A stretch of DNA of 64,000 nt from an uncultured bacterium. GTDB taxonomy: Bacteria; Verrucomicrobiota; Lentisphaeria; Victivallales; UBA1829. Of this stretch, positions 44,850 to 54,642 are shown piece by piece. Below the pieces are notes generated by a model. That model searched no databases and was not told the DNA's origin. It saw nothing but the letters and a program-made list of their open reading frames with translations. The stretch lies in NCBI GenBank assembly GCA_902778895.1, contig CACYZF010000007.1, positions 1 through 64,000 of the forward strand, given 5' to 3'. The stretch's first letter is position 1. Every line of letters begins with the position of its first letter. The position numbers were made by a program, and so were the translations under genes.

Positions 44850-47800
44850 ATGACACTCAGCCAGCTTTCCATCCGCCGGAAGGTCGCCATGACCTGCGTC
44901 ATCCTGATGCTGGTCATCCTCGGCCTTTTCGCCTACAGGAAGATCGGCATCGATCTGCTGCCGAAATTCGACGTGCCGTATGTGCAGGTCACGGCCATCT
45001 ATCCCGGCGCGTCGCCCGAGGAGATCGAAGTCGACGTGGCGCGCCGCATCGAGGACGCGATCGCCTCGATCGAAGGCCTGAAGCACATCACGACGGTCTG
45101 CATGGAGAACGCCGCTGCGCTCACGCTCGAATTCGAGCTGGGCACCGACATCGACGTCATGATCCACCAGGTCCGCGAGAAACTCAACACCATCATGGAC
45201 GATTTCCCGTCCGCCGTGAAGAGTCCGCAGCTCAGCAAGATCAACATCAACGCCATCCCGGTCGTCACGCTCTTCCTCACCGGCACGCGTCCGCTCGACG
45301 AGATGTACGACTACGTGGACGACAAACTCTCCGACCAGTTCTCCTCGATCCCCGGCGTCGGCGAGGTGCGAATCCACGGCGGCAATGAAGTCCAGCTGCA
45401 CATCATCCTGAACCGCGAGAAGATGGCCGCCGCCAACCTCACGGTCGCCGAGGTGATCCAGCGCGTCTCGAAGAACAACGTGAAGCTCCCGGTCGGGCGC
45501 GTCCGCGAGGATGGGCGCGAGATCAGCCTCACCTACAACGCCGAGTTTCAGAACGCGGAGGACGTGAAGAGCCTCGAGATCGGCACGCAGGCGGGAAAAC
45601 GCCTTTACCTCGGCGACATCGCCGAGGTCAAACTGATCTCCCAGGAGATCCGTCAGGAGGGCTATTTCGGCGAAGAGCTCGGCATCTGCATCGAGATCGT
45701 CAAGCGCAGCGACGCCAACGCCGTGAAGGTCATCGACGGCATCCGCGAGAAATACGATATGCTGAACAGGGGCGGCATGCTCCCCGGGGGGATGCGCCTC
45801 ACCTGGTTCAAGGATACCGGCAGTTTCATCCGGGCGTCCGTGGCGGATTCGTGGCAGAGCGTCCTGCTGGGCATCCTGCTGACCGCCGTCCTGATCTTCC
45901 TCTTCCTGCACGAGGTGCGCCCCACGCTCATCATTTCCATCACCATGCCGGTTTCGGTCGTGATCACGTTCGCGGCCATGGACCTGATGCACTACACGTT
46001 CGATATGATGACGCTGGTGTCGATCGGATGTTCCGCCGGCATCCTCGTGGCGAACTCGGTGGTGGTGATCGAAAACATCATCAAGAAACAGCATGAGGGG
46101 CTTCCGCCCGCCGAAGCCGCCTCAAAAGGCGCGGACCAGGTGCTTGTGGCCGTGGCGGCGTCCGCGCTGACCAATATCGTGGTGTTCGTGCCCGTCGCGC
46201 TGATGAAATCAGTCGTCGGCCTCCTGATCGCGCCGTTCGCGGGCGTGATGGTGATCGCCACGGTCGTTTCTCTGTTCGTGAGCTTCACGCTGACCCCGCT
46301 GCTGGCGTCCATCCTGCTGAAGGACACGACCGGACCGCGCGCGTGGCAGAAGGCGCTGTTCTGGCTGTGGGACAAAGTCTACGACATGATCACCGCGGCC
46401 TACGGGCATACGCTCGGCGTGATCCGCAGGTTCAGCGGCATCGTGATCATCCTGATCTTCGCCGGGTGCTTCCTCATCATGCGCGTGGTCCTGCCGAACG
46501 TGAGCATGTCGTTCGTGCCCGACAATGACAAGGGCGAAGTCTCCATCGAACTGGAATTCCCGGCCAACTACAACATCGACGAGACGCGCGCATGCACGCT
46601 GGCCGTCCTCAAGGACGTTCAGGCCCTGCCGTGGGTGGTGAAGACCGGCGTGACCGTCGGCTACCGCAACGTGATGCCCGGGCAGGTGCCGGAGGGCGTC
46701 CATCTGGCGGAGATCGCGATCATCGGCAAGCAGAAGGGCGAACGCGAACCGATCCATGAGCTTGTGGCGCAGCTGCACGAGCTCCTGAGCACCAAATATG
46801 AAAACGTGCTGTATTCTCTGACGCTCCCGAGGGCGACCGGCGTGTCCGGCGTGGAAATGACGGCGTTCGTCTCCGGCGACGACTTCGACAAGCTGGAGGA
46901 ATACGCCCTGCTGGGCGCGAAGATCCTGCGCGAATCCGGCATGGCGCAGGACATCGACACCAGCGTCCGCACGCGCAAGCCGCGTATCGTCCTGAAGCCG
47001 AACCGAACCGTCATCAAGGACCTCGGCGTGGACGCCGCCACGCTCGGCACCTCACTGGTCGGCTACTACGAGGGCATCGAGTCCGGCACGTTCAAGGTCG
47101 GCGGCCGCAGTTACGACATCCGCGTGAAGACCGAGGAGGTCCCCGGATTCGACCAGGCCGCAAACATCGTCGCCGGGTCCGTCAACGGAAAGCCCATCGA
47201 CCTGGACGTTGTGGCATCGCTTGAGGCCGACCCGGTGTCCATCGCGCTGATGCGCGAGGACAAGATGCGCGGCGGCTGGATCTACGCGAACTCGGCGCCC
47301 GGCTACACCGTAAACGACGTGATGCAGCTGCTGGAACGCAAGCTCGCGCCGCAGCTGGACCAGGGATACGAACTGAAGTTCTTCGGTCAGGCGGAAATGA
47401 TGCGCGACGGCGCAAACGAGTTCGTCTCGGTCTTCGCGATCGCCATCATCATGACCTATCTGCTGATCGCCGCGCTGCTCGAATCCTGGACGCGCCCGAT
47501 CCTCATCATGTTCACCGTGCCGCTCGGGTTCGTCGGGCTCTTCCTCATCATCTACCTCGCGCATTCCTCGCTCTCCATGGTCGGAATGCTCGGCGCGGTC
47601 ATGATGATCGGCATCGTGGTGAACAACGCCATCCTGATCCTGGACGAGACGCGTATGCTGGAGCTCTCCGGCGTGACCAGTCACGACGCCATGACGCAGG
47701 CCGCGAAGAACAAGTTCCGCCCCGTCGTGATGACCTCCATCGCGAGCGTCGCCGGTATGCTGCCGATGGCGTTCGGACGCGGCCTCGGCTCCGAACTGCG

Positions 47801-47966
47801 CTCCAGCTGCGGGCTCGGCGTAGTCGGCGGCCTGGTCTTCTCCTCCGTCCTCACCGTGTACCTGATCCCCGCGCTGTTCTACAAGTTCGTCTATGACACC
47901 GCGCTGCCGAAGGCGACGATCGGACGCCGTCTCATGTGCTTCTTCGGATTCCGTCCGAAGGGGTGA
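44850..47966 (+). CDS. RND transporter with substituted proton-relay residues
   Basis: A 1038-residue inner-membrane pump with 12 predicted transmembrane helices and two large periplasmic loops. RND landmarks are FPKFDVPYVQV-type N-terminus, GASPEEIEVDV and the porter-domain segments. In TM4 the GLLVDDAIVVVEN motif of AcrB reads GILVANSVVVIEN, so both relay aspartates (407/408 in AcrB) are Ala401 and Asn402. In TM10 the relay Lys position is Asn925 (VVNNAIL). Arg in FRPVVMTS of TM11 is kept. It groups with multidrug-type RND by layout, but energy coupling by the standard relay is doubtful. Substrate unknown. Confidence 0.9.
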   Translation: MTLSQLSIRRKVAMTCVILMLVILGLFAYRKIGIDLLPKFDVPYVQVTAIYPGASPEEIEVDVARRIEDAIASIEGLKHITTVCMENAAALTLEFELGTDIDVMIHQVREKLNTIMDDFPSAVKSPQLSKININAIPVVTLFLTGTRPLDEMYDYVDDKLSDQFSSIPGVGEVRIHGGNEVQLHIILNREKMAAANLTVAEVIQRVSKNNVKLPVGRVREDGREISLTYNAEFQNAEDVKSLEIGTQAGKRLYLGDIAEVKLISQEIRQEGYFGEELGICIEIVKRSDANAVKVIDGIREKYDMLNRGGMLPGGMRLTWFKDTGSFIRASVADSWQSVLLGILLTAVLIFLFLHEVRPTLIISITMPVSVVITFAAMDLMHYTFDMMTLVSIGCSAGILVANSVVVIENIIKKQHEGLPPAEAASKGADQVLVAVAASALTNIVVFVPVALMKSVVGLLIAPFAGVMVIATVVSLFVSFTLTPLLASILLKDTTGPRAWQKALFWLWDKVYDMITAAYGHTLGVIRRFSGIVIILIFAGCFLIMRVVLPNVSMSFVPDNDKGEVSIELEFPANYNIDETRACTLAVLKDVQALPWVVKTGVTVGYRNVMPGQVPEGVHLAEIAIIGKQKGEREPIHELVAQLHELLSTKYENVLYSLTLPRATGVSGVEMTAFVSGDDFDKLEEYALLGAKILRESGMAQDIDTSVRTRKPRIVLKPNRTVIKDLGVDAATLGTSLVGYYEGIESGTFKVGGRSYDIRVKTEEVPGFDQAANIVAGSVNGKPIDLDVVASLEADPVSIALMREDKMRGGWIYANSAPGYTVNDVMQLLERKLAPQLDQGYELKFFGQAEMMRDGANEFVSVFAIAIIMTYLLIAALLESWTRPILIMFTVPLGFVGLFLIIYLAHSSLSMVGMLGAVMMIGIVVNNAILILDETRMLELSGVTSHDAMTQAAKNKFRPVVMTSIASVAGMLPMAFGRGLGSELRSSCGLGVVGGLVFSSVLTVYLIPALFYKFVYDTALPKATIGRRLMCFFGFRPKG

Positions 47967-48028
47967 CTGCGCCGGATCCGGATCCGACTGAAAAACAGGC
48001 GAAAGCGCGAAAAAAATGCGAAAGCGGC

Positions 48029-48056
48029 TTGAAAGAAACGGTTTTTGGTGTATATT
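48029..48056 (+). promoter_or_regulatory. Promoter of rpmB
   Basis: TTGAAA (48029-48034), 16-base spacer, TATATT (48051-48056). Confidence 0.7.
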
Positions 48057-48118
48057 ATATTTTACGTTTATCGAAAAAACATACAAACAATACTCAATAT
48101 AGCTCGGAGGAACCCATC

Positions 48119-48349
48119 ATGAGCAACGTTTGCGAAATCTGCGGAAAGCACAAAGTCCAGGGCGGACACATCATCCGCCGCGGTCTTGCCAAGAAAAAAG
48201 GCGGTATCGGCATGCACGTCGTGAAAAACACCACCCGTACCTTCACGCCGAACATCCAGACCATCCGCGTGGTCGAGAACGGCAACACCGTCCGGAAAAA
48301 AGTCTGCACGGCTTGCATCCGGAGCGGAAAAGTCCAGAAAGCCTGCTGA
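48119..48349 (+). CDS. rpmB: 50S ribosomal protein L28, zinc-ribbon form
   Basis: A 76-residue bL28. The start is SNVCEICGKHKVQGGHIIRRG and the end has CTACIRSGKVQKAC; CxxC pairs at both ends make the zinc-binding (C+) form. The ATG at 48119 is selected by its RBS CGGAGG (48105-48110); the frame is open further upstream. It has its own promoter and terminator. Confidence 0.93.
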   Translation: MSNVCEICGKHKVQGGHIIRRGLAKKKGGIGMHVVKNTTRTFTPNIQTIRVVENGNTVRKKVCTACIRSGKVQKAC

Positions 48350-48405
48350 GGAATCTCTTTTCCCGGTGCTTCACGGCCTTTGCCTGAATCGCACAACACA
48401 GAAAG

Positions 48406-48443
48406 CCGCTTCGGACGCAAGCAAGCGTCCCGGAGCGGTTTTT
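48406..48443 (+). terminator. Terminator of rpmB
   Basis: A 13-bp stem with one bulged C (48406-48438) and an AAGCAA loop, followed by TTTTT (48439-48443). Confidence 0.8.
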
Positions 48444-48455
48444 GTATTTTAATTT

Positions 48456-48483
48456 TTGACATTCCCTGTTTGTCTGCTATATT
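48456..48483 (+). promoter_or_regulatory. Promoter for the AsmA-like gene
   Basis: TTGACA (48456-48461), 16-base spacer, TATATT (48478-48483), with TG one base before the -10. It starts 13 bases after the rpmB terminator. Confidence 0.75.
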
Positions 48484-48576
48484 AATCTGCGTAACGCAAT
48501 CAATTTCATTTCAACCTTTACATGCCGGCCGGAACATTGAATGTTCCGCCGCCTCCAACCAGAAGGAGAAACCGTC

Positions 48577-49428
48577 ATGGCTAAAAGCAAATCCGGTCTG
48601 ATCGTCAAAATCATCCTCGGGATCCTCATCGTCCTCGTCATCCTCCTCGTCGCGGGTCTTTTCTTCATCGACTCGCTCGCGAAGAACGCGCTGGAAAAGG
48701 GCGCGCCGCTGGTCCTCGGCACCAACGTCTCCGTGGAACGCATTCACATCGAGCCGTTCAATGCCCGCGTGGAGATCACGAACCTGATCGTCGACAACCC
48801 GCAGGGCACGTACTCCTCCGAATACGCGATCAAGCTCGGTGATATCGTCGCCGACATCGATATCAACACCGTCCTCAAGCACAAGATCCGCATCGAAGAG
48901 ATGTTCCTGAAAGACGTCAACATCATCTACGAAACGAACGTGATCAACAGCAACCTGCAGGAGATCCTCGACAATGTGAAGAAGCTCGACACCGCCGAGA
49001 AGAAGGAACAGCAGGAAGAAGAGGCCAAGGGCGAGGAAGACAAGGAGAAGACGCTCCAGGTCGACCTCATCGAACTCAGCAGTGTCGGCGTCACGGTTCA
49101 GGCCAAGGGCGCTGCCGCCGGTCTCCCGATCAAGGTCACCATCGATCCGATGACCAACCTCGGCACGGATGAAGAAGGCATCACGCCCGTCGGCCTCACG
49201 CTCCGCATCCTCGGCGCCATCGTGACGACCGCCATCAAGACCGCCGGCGGATCCGTCGGCGACGCCGCCGCCGCGGTCGGCGATGCCACGTCCGCTGCCG
49301 TCGTCGGCGCTACCGCCGCCGCAGTCGATGCCGCCAACAATGCCGTGAACGACGCGGCCGGCGCCATCAAGGGCCTCTTCGGCGGAAAGAAAGACGATGC
49401 CGCCGAAGCCCAGCCCCAGGGTAACTGA
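48577..49428 (+). CDS. AsmA-like membrane-anchored protein
   Basis: A 283-residue protein with an N-terminal transmembrane helix (about 8-29), then the AsmA/DUF748-like opening (LEKGAPLVLGTNVSVERIHI, LIVDNPQGTYSSEYAIKLGD). A Glu/Lys-rich linker lies near 135-152 and the C-terminal third is Ala/Gly/Val-rich (GDAAAAVGDATSAAVVGATA). AsmA-family proteins act in lipid transfer or envelope assembly; here only the N-terminal module is present. RBS AAGGAG sets the start at 48577. Confidence 0.72.
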   Translation: MAKSKSGLIVKIILGILIVLVILLVAGLFFIDSLAKNALEKGAPLVLGTNVSVERIHIEPFNARVEITNLIVDNPQGTYSSEYAIKLGDIVADIDINTVLKHKIRIEEMFLKDVNIIYETNVINSNLQEILDNVKKLDTAEKKEQQEEEAKGEEDKEKTLQVDLIELSSVGVTVQAKGAAAGLPIKVTIDPMTNLGTDEEGITPVGLTLRILGAIVTTAIKTAGGSVGDAAAAVGDATSAAVVGATAAAVDAANNAVNDAAGAIKGLFGGKKDDAAEAQPQGN

Positions 49429-49497
49429 ACTTAGATATTGAAAAAATGAATCCGTCTGTCCGCTGAACGGGACGGCGGGGAAGAAAGGAATACACTC

Positions 49498-52452
49498 ATG
49501 CGCAAAGCTATTTGCGGTCTGCTGTTCTTTTTGCTGACTGCCCTGCCGTTCCTCTGCGGAGCCTGGGAGACCAAACAGGCCGTCGACAAAGACGGATTCA
49601 CCTACGAATACATCCCCGACGATCCGTTCTCTACGCGCACCTATGTGCTGGAGAACGGCCTGAAGGTGTTCCTCTCTCGGAACACCCTTGAACCCCGCAT
49701 TACCTCGCTGATCTCTGTCCGTACGGGCGGAGCCGACGACCCGGAAGCCTCGACCGGCCTCGCGCACTACTTCGAACACATGATGTTCAAAGGAAACGGC
49801 GTGCTGGCTTCGCTGGACTGGGAAAAGGAGGCCCCGCTGCTGGACAAGCTCGCGGAGCTGTTCGACCAGTACCGCAAGGAGACTGATCCCGACAAGCGCG
49901 CGGCCATCTACCGGGAGATCGACAGAGTTTCCGGCGAGGCGGCCAAGTATTCCAATGATGAATACTGGACGCTCGTGCGCGGCCTCGGCGCGACCGAAAC
50001 CAACGCCTGGACCGGATACGACGAGACCGTCTACATCAACAACATCCCGTCCAACGCGCTCGACAAGTATCTTTACCTCGAATCCGTCCGTTTCTCCTCC
50101 ATCGCGCTCCGCAGATTCCACACCGAACTCGAAGCCGTCTACGAGGAGTTCAACCGTTCCCAGAACAACGACGGACGCCGCGCCTCCACCGCGCTTCGCA
50201 AACAGCTCTTCCTGTCGCATCCCTACGGCCGCGACATCCTCGGTCTGCCGGAACACCTGAAGAGTCCGTCCATGAGCGACATCTCGCTCTTCTTCTTCGA
50301 GTATTACCAGCCCGCGAATATGGCGATCATCCTGGCCGGCGACCTGAACTACGAAGAGGCCATGCGCTCCATCCGCAAGTATTTCGGCGTGTTCCGCACC
50401 GACAAGGCCAAACAGCAGGAAGCCCGCAGGATCCTCGGCGAAAGCGGCCGCATCCGCCGCGAACAGCCCATCGAATCCGTCCGCACCGCGGAAGTTTTCG
50501 GCCCCGACGCCGAAAGCATCCAGCTGGCGTTCCGGTTCGAGGCGGACCGCGAAACGGAAGTCATGCTGGACATGATCGACAACATCCTGAACAACAACCT
50601 GTGCGGGATCATGGAGCTGAACCTGGAGCTGCCGCGCAAGGTGATGTCCGAATCCAGCGGCGTTCACGCCATGCGCGACTATCTGCTGCACGTGTTCGCG
50701 GCGGAACCGGCGCAGGGCAAGACCCTTGAAGAGACGCGCGACCTGATCCTCGGCGAACTCGAAAAGCTCAAACGCGGCGAGTTCCCGGACTGGCTGCCCG
50801 GCGCGATCGTGAATAACCAGCGCATGTCGCTCATCACGGTCTCCGAGGATGCCTCCACTGCCGCGCACGTGCTGAACAACGCGTTCATCGAGGGGCGTCC
50901 GCTGGTCGACCAGCTGAACGACATCGACGCGATGGAGAAGATCACGAAGGAACAGATCACCGAGTTCGCGAAGAAGCATTACCGCGACAACTACGTGATC
51001 GTATACAAGCGCCAGGGCGAGGCGAAGGACATCGTGAAGGCCGTGAAGCCTCCGATCACGCCCGTGCCCGTTCACGAGGAACTTTCCGAGTTCGGACGCA
51101 ATTTCGAACTTCTGCCTGTCGAACCCGAAATCGGCCCGGTCTACGCCGACCTCGAAAAAGACCTGCACATCACACCGTTGGCTGACGGCATCACCCTCTT
51201 TACCTCCAAGAACGACATCAACGAGCGGTTCTCCCTCTCGCTTCAGTTTCCGGTCGGAACGCGCATGGACAAGGAACTCGCGCTCGCGCTCGGCTGGATC
51301 GACGAGCTCGGTACCGACAAGTATACCGCCGAGGAACTCCGCCAGGAATGGTTCAAGCTCGCCGCCCGCATGGGCACGTTCGTGGAGACTGACCGCTGCG
51401 GCCTCACGCTAAGCGGCCTCCAGCGCAATTTCAAGGAATCCCTTGCGCTTTTCAACCACGTGATCTCCAACGTGAAGGCCGACGCGGAATCGTATAAGAC
51501 GCTGGTCGACGCCGTCGAGAAGAGCCGCGCCGACCGCCGTTCGAGCCGGAGCTCGAGACTTTCCGCCGCGTCCGGTTTCGCGATTTACGGCGGCCCGGAG
51601 AACTATTCCGCCGACATCCTGCCGGTGAAGAAAATGCGTGAGATCGACCCCGAAAAGCTGATCGGACGCATCCACGGCCTGCGTGGATTCACGCACGACG
51701 TGGTGTATTACGGCCCCGTCGACGACAAGGAAGTCAAAGAGCTTCTGGCGGACGTCATCGACCCGAAGGGCGCGCCCGGCACCTTCCCGAAGACGCAGTT
51801 CTTCCAGGCGGTCGAACCGGAGGAAGACATGGTCTATGTGGTGGATTATCCCGGCGCGGCGCAGGCCGAGATCGAGGTCATCCGCCTCGATGGCAGATAT
51901 CAGGACAAGCCCTACGATTTCGAGAATATCTACTCCACGCTTGAATCCCGCACGTTCATGAACGAACTGCGCGAACGTCAGGCGCTGGCGTATTCGGTCG
52001 GCGCGGGGTATTCCAACCCCGGACGCGATCCGAACGGCTACTCCATGTCCTACGGCGCGATTGGCACCCAGCACGACAAGTTCTTTACCTCGCTCGACGG
52101 CGTTCTTGCCCTGCTGAATAATCCGGAAACCGGAGCCGCCGCGGCGTTCGAGTCCTCGCGCCAGAACCTGCTTTCGCAGTACCGCAACGTACGCGTCCAG
52201 AAGGAAAACTATTATGGCGTCCGCCGTACGATGAAGAAGTTCAACCTGAAGGAAGAATCGCGCAAGACCGCCTACGAGGGCCTGCTCAAAATGAGCATGG
52301 AGCAGTATCTCGGCGAGGCGAAGACGCGTGTCGCCGGAAAGAAGAACATCATCCTCATCCTTGCCGACCTGAAGCAGATCGATCAGGAGGGGCTCAAGAA
52401 GTACGGCAAGGTACGCATCCTCACGCTGGACGAACTTTTCCCGAACGACTGA
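49498..52452 (+). CDS. M16 family zinc peptidase (pitrilysin type)
   Basis: A 984-residue exported protease. The signal peptide covers about 1-22. The inverted zinc motif is H90-Y-F-E93-H94 in LAHYFEHMMFKGN, with a downstream Glu in ELEAVYEEFNR. Two M16 halves are visible; the second (about 540-980) lacks the HxxEH motif, as usual for the inactive half. Typical substrates are peptides or signal-sequence fragments in the periplasm. It is followed after 8 bases by a small anchored protein. Confidence 0.92.
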   Translation: MRKAICGLLFFLLTALPFLCGAWETKQAVDKDGFTYEYIPDDPFSTRTYVLENGLKVFLSRNTLEPRITSLISVRTGGADDPEASTGLAHYFEHMMFKGNGVLASLDWEKEAPLLDKLAELFDQYRKETDPDKRAAIYREIDRVSGEAAKYSNDEYWTLVRGLGATETNAWTGYDETVYINNIPSNALDKYLYLESVRFSSIALRRFHTELEAVYEEFNRSQNNDGRRASTALRKQLFLSHPYGRDILGLPEHLKSPSMSDISLFFFEYYQPANMAIILAGDLNYEEAMRSIRKYFGVFRTDKAKQQEARRILGESGRIRREQPIESVRTAEVFGPDAESIQLAFRFEADRETEVMLDMIDNILNNNLCGIMELNLELPRKVMSESSGVHAMRDYLLHVFAAEPAQGKTLEETRDLILGELEKLKRGEFPDWLPGAIVNNQRMSLITVSEDASTAAHVLNNAFIEGRPLVDQLNDIDAMEKITKEQITEFAKKHYRDNYVIVYKRQGEAKDIVKAVKPPITPVPVHEELSEFGRNFELLPVEPEIGPVYADLEKDLHITPLADGITLFTSKNDINERFSLSLQFPVGTRMDKELALALGWIDELGTDKYTAEELRQEWFKLAARMGTFVETDRCGLTLSGLQRNFKESLALFNHVISNVKADAESYKTLVDAVEKSRADRRSSRSSRLSAASGFAIYGGPENYSADILPVKKMREIDPEKLIGRIHGLRGFTHDVVYYGPVDDKEVKELLADVIDPKGAPGTFPKTQFFQAVEPEEDMVYVVDYPGAAQAEIEVIRLDGRYQDKPYDFENIYSTLESRTFMNELRERQALAYSVGAGYSNPGRDPNGYSMSYGAIGTQHDKFFTSLDGVLALLNNPETGAAAAFESSRQNLLSQYRNVRVQKENYYGVRRTMKKFNLKEESRKTAYEGLLKMSMEQYLGEAKTRVAGKKNIILILADLKQIDQEGLKKYGKVRILTLDELFPND

Positions 52453-52459
52453 TCCCCGT

Positions 52460-53065
52460 ATGAACAACAGGCTTTATACCGTTCTCATCCTCATCGCATC
52501 GGCGCTGATGCTCGCCGCGGCCGTGATCGCCCTGCGGTCGGGATCGCGCCTCCAGCCGTCCGAGGACGAAGCTGAACCCTATGTGGTGGAAGAAGAAGTT
52601 CCCCGGGCGAAACCGGGTGACACGGCGGATGAACCGGACACGCGAACGAGGGATTCCCGTCCGTCGGAGAGTCGCAACTCCGGGAAGACTCTGGCCGAGC
52701 GCAACAAGGCCAAGTTCGACGTCGGGGAAATGCGCCGTGAGGCCGAAGATATGCTCCAGAGGTTTCGCGGCACGCCCGAGGAACGCCAGGAAGTGATTGA
52801 GGAATGCGAGGGCGGAAAAGAACTGATCCGCCTGATCGCTGACCTCAGCGAATCGTCTATCGAAAAGATGTCACCTGAAGAGCTGGAAAAAGAGCGCGAG
52901 AGTTTCGAAAAGGATTATCGCGCACAACTTGATTTCCTTCAGACCGGACAGCTTCAGCGCATGCTCAAAACACCCGAGGAAAAGGAAGTCATCGGCAGTA
53001 CGATCGAGGTTGTGCAGGAGTTTCTGGAACGGATCGACGGCGCACTTCATTCCGCTGGATACTGA
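52460..53065 (+). CDS. Membrane-anchored coiled-coil protein of unknown function
   Basis: A 201-residue protein with an N-terminal transmembrane segment (about 6-25), a charged linker (about 32-85) and a mainly helical Glu/Lys/Arg-rich domain (MRREAEDMLQRFRGTPEERQ; EEKEVIGSTIEVVQEFLERI). The start is 8 bases after the M16 protease, implying co-expression and possibly a chaperone or partner role. No family was recognised. Confidence 0.62.
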   Translation: MNNRLYTVLILIASALMLAAAVIALRSGSRLQPSEDEAEPYVVEEEVPRAKPGDTADEPDTRTRDSRPSESRNSGKTLAERNKAKFDVGEMRREAEDMLQRFRGTPEERQEVIEECEGGKELIRLIADLSESSIEKMSPEELEKERESFEKDYRAQLDFLQTGQLQRMLKTPEEKEVIGSTIEVVQEFLERIDGALHSAGY

Positions 53066-53095
53066 TTCCTTTTTTGGGCGGGAATCCGGTTTTTT
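53064..53095 (+). terminator. Terminator after the M16 operon
   Basis: GATTCC (53064-53069) is inverted as GGAATC (53081-53086), followed by CGG and six T (53090-53095). Confidence 0.6.
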
Positions 53096-53454
53096 GCATG
53101 AGTGATAACCGTATACTGTTTCTTGTCAATGTGAACCGATAAAAATCTTTTATCCCGATTCATTCTTTTGAAAAGAATAGTTCCGTTATCCCTATGATTT
53201 TTATGCTTATAACTCTCTGCCAATACAGATTTTTGTTGCTTTTTGAATAGAATTTCTCAAAAAGGAACAAAACATCTTTCTCTTTTTCGTCTGAAAGAAA
53301 CGGATAAAAACGAAAGAAAACAATGAAAAAAAAGCTAAAAAATGGATGAAATGGAAAAAAACGGTTGATTTTTTGTGAATATGATGTATGTTATTAAAGA
53401 GTACGCGGCGCGTATGCCGCAATTTGAAACAGTGAACCAGAAGAGAAAAAACAC
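53096..53454 (+). promoter_or_regulatory. AT-rich leader of the exopolysaccharide operon, with promoter
   Basis: No gene in 359 bases. The composition is far more AT-rich than the rest of the window. A promoter-like pair TTGATT (53365-53370), 16-base spacer, TATGTT (53387-53392) lies 63 bases before the STAS gene. The sharp composition change marks the left edge of a transferable surface-polysaccharide locus. Confidence 0.5.
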
Positions 53455-53793
53455 ATGGAAATTTCCAATTTCGAAAACGATGGAATAGAGGTCATCCAGA
53501 TCAAAGGCCATCTTTCTGCTGAAAACGCGGAAACGCTCCGGTCCAAGTTCCTTGAGTTGTTTGCCACGCAGCGCAAATTTGTGTTTGATTTGTCCGAGAT
53601 GGAAAACCTGGACAGTACGGGTCTTGGAACGCTGGTATTCTGTCTGAAAAGCTGCACGGAATTCAACGGGACTCTGAAGCTGGCGAACCTGACGCAGCGT
53701 GCGAGAATGATCTTCGAGATTACGAAGGCATTCCGTATTTTCGATATTTACGACGACCTGAGCGAAGCGATCAAGGCTGCCCGTGAGGCGTAA
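53455..53793 (+). CDS. STAS-domain anti-sigma-factor antagonist-like protein
   Basis: A 112-residue single-domain STAS protein of the SpoIIAA/RsbV type. The phosphorylatable serine is S54 in ENLDSTGLGTLV. Such proteins switch partner proteins by phosphorylation. No anti-sigma kinase or phosphatase is nearby. As first gene of the exopolysaccharide operon it probably regulates synthesis post-translationally; this is inferred from position. Confidence 0.85.
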   Translation: MEISNFENDGIEVIQIKGHLSAENAETLRSKFLELFATQRKFVFDLSEMENLDSTGLGTLVFCLKSCTEFNGTLKLANLTQRARMIFEITKAFRIFDIYDDLSEAIKAAREA

Positions 53794-53837
53794 TATTTCG
53801 CTTTGCCTGAAACGGCGTAACGGCCAAGGAGGCTGAA

Positions 53838-54641
53838 ATGAGGCTGAACAGCCTGGAATCAGCGGAACGGGAAAAGAAGGTGTCCCTCCGGATGCAGGAC
53901 GTAAACACGTCCGGGATCGATATGGCATCCGGTACAGACGGCATTTCCCCGTTGTCTGAGTCCATGTCTTCTCAGGCCGGTTTCCTCTCGAAAATCCGTA
54001 CACGTTTCAAAAAGCGCATCCGTATATTTTCCGTGAACAGCAACCGGATATTCAAGCGAGGGATGGATGTGTGCGGCAGTCTGGCTGCGATCATTCTGCT
54101 GCTTCCGCTTTTCCTGTTCGTCGCACTCTGGCTTAAGCTCGATTCCCCCGGACCGCTGTTTTACCGGCAGATCAGAGTGGGGCTGCATGGGCGTCCGTTT
54201 TATTTCTATAAGTTCCGCTCCATGTATATTGATTCCGAGGCGCGGCGCGCAGCGCTGGAGAAGACCAACGAATCGAAGGACGGCGTGATTTTCAAGATGA
54301 AAAATGACCCGCGTATTACGAGGTGCGGCCGCTTCATCCGGAAATACAGCATCGACGAAGCTCCGCAATTCTTCAATGTCCTGCTCGGCGACATGAGCCT
54401 GGTCGGGCCGCGTCCGCCGTTGCCGTCCGAGGTCGCGCAGTATACGCTTGATGACCGGAAGCGCCTGAATATCCTGCCGGGAATCACATGCATCTGGCAG
54501 ATCTCCGGTCGGAGCGACATCCCGTTCCGGGAACAGGTCGTGCTCGACAAGGAATACATCCGGGGGCAGGGGTTCTGGAAGGACGTGCTGATTCTGTTTA
54601 AGACGGTCCCGGCCGTTCTGACGGGGAGGGGAGCGTACTGA
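53838..54641 (+). CDS. Polyprenyl-phosphate sugar-1-phosphate transferase (initiating PGT)
   Basis: A 267-residue bacterial sugar transferase (WcaJ/EpsL type). An N-terminal extension (about 1-70) precedes a single re-entrant membrane helix (VCGSLAAIILLLPLFLFVAL). The catalytic core has SPGPLFYRQ, FYKFRSM, RKYSIDEAPQFFNVL, MSLVGPRP and PGITCIWQISGRS. It transfers the first sugar phosphate to undecaprenyl phosphate, starting repeat-unit synthesis. The next gene follows after a single base. Confidence 0.93.
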   Translation: MRLNSLESAEREKKVSLRMQDVNTSGIDMASGTDGISPLSESMSSQAGFLSKIRTRFKKRIRIFSVNSNRIFKRGMDVCGSLAAIILLLPLFLFVALWLKLDSPGPLFYRQIRVGLHGRPFYFYKFRSMYIDSEARRAALEKTNESKDGVIFKMKNDPRITRCGRFIRKYSIDEAPQFFNVLLGDMSLVGPRPPLPSEVAQYTLDDRKRLNILPGITCIWQISGRSDIPFREQVVLDKEYIRGQGFWKDVLILFKTVPAVLTGRGAY

Positions 54642-54642
54642 T

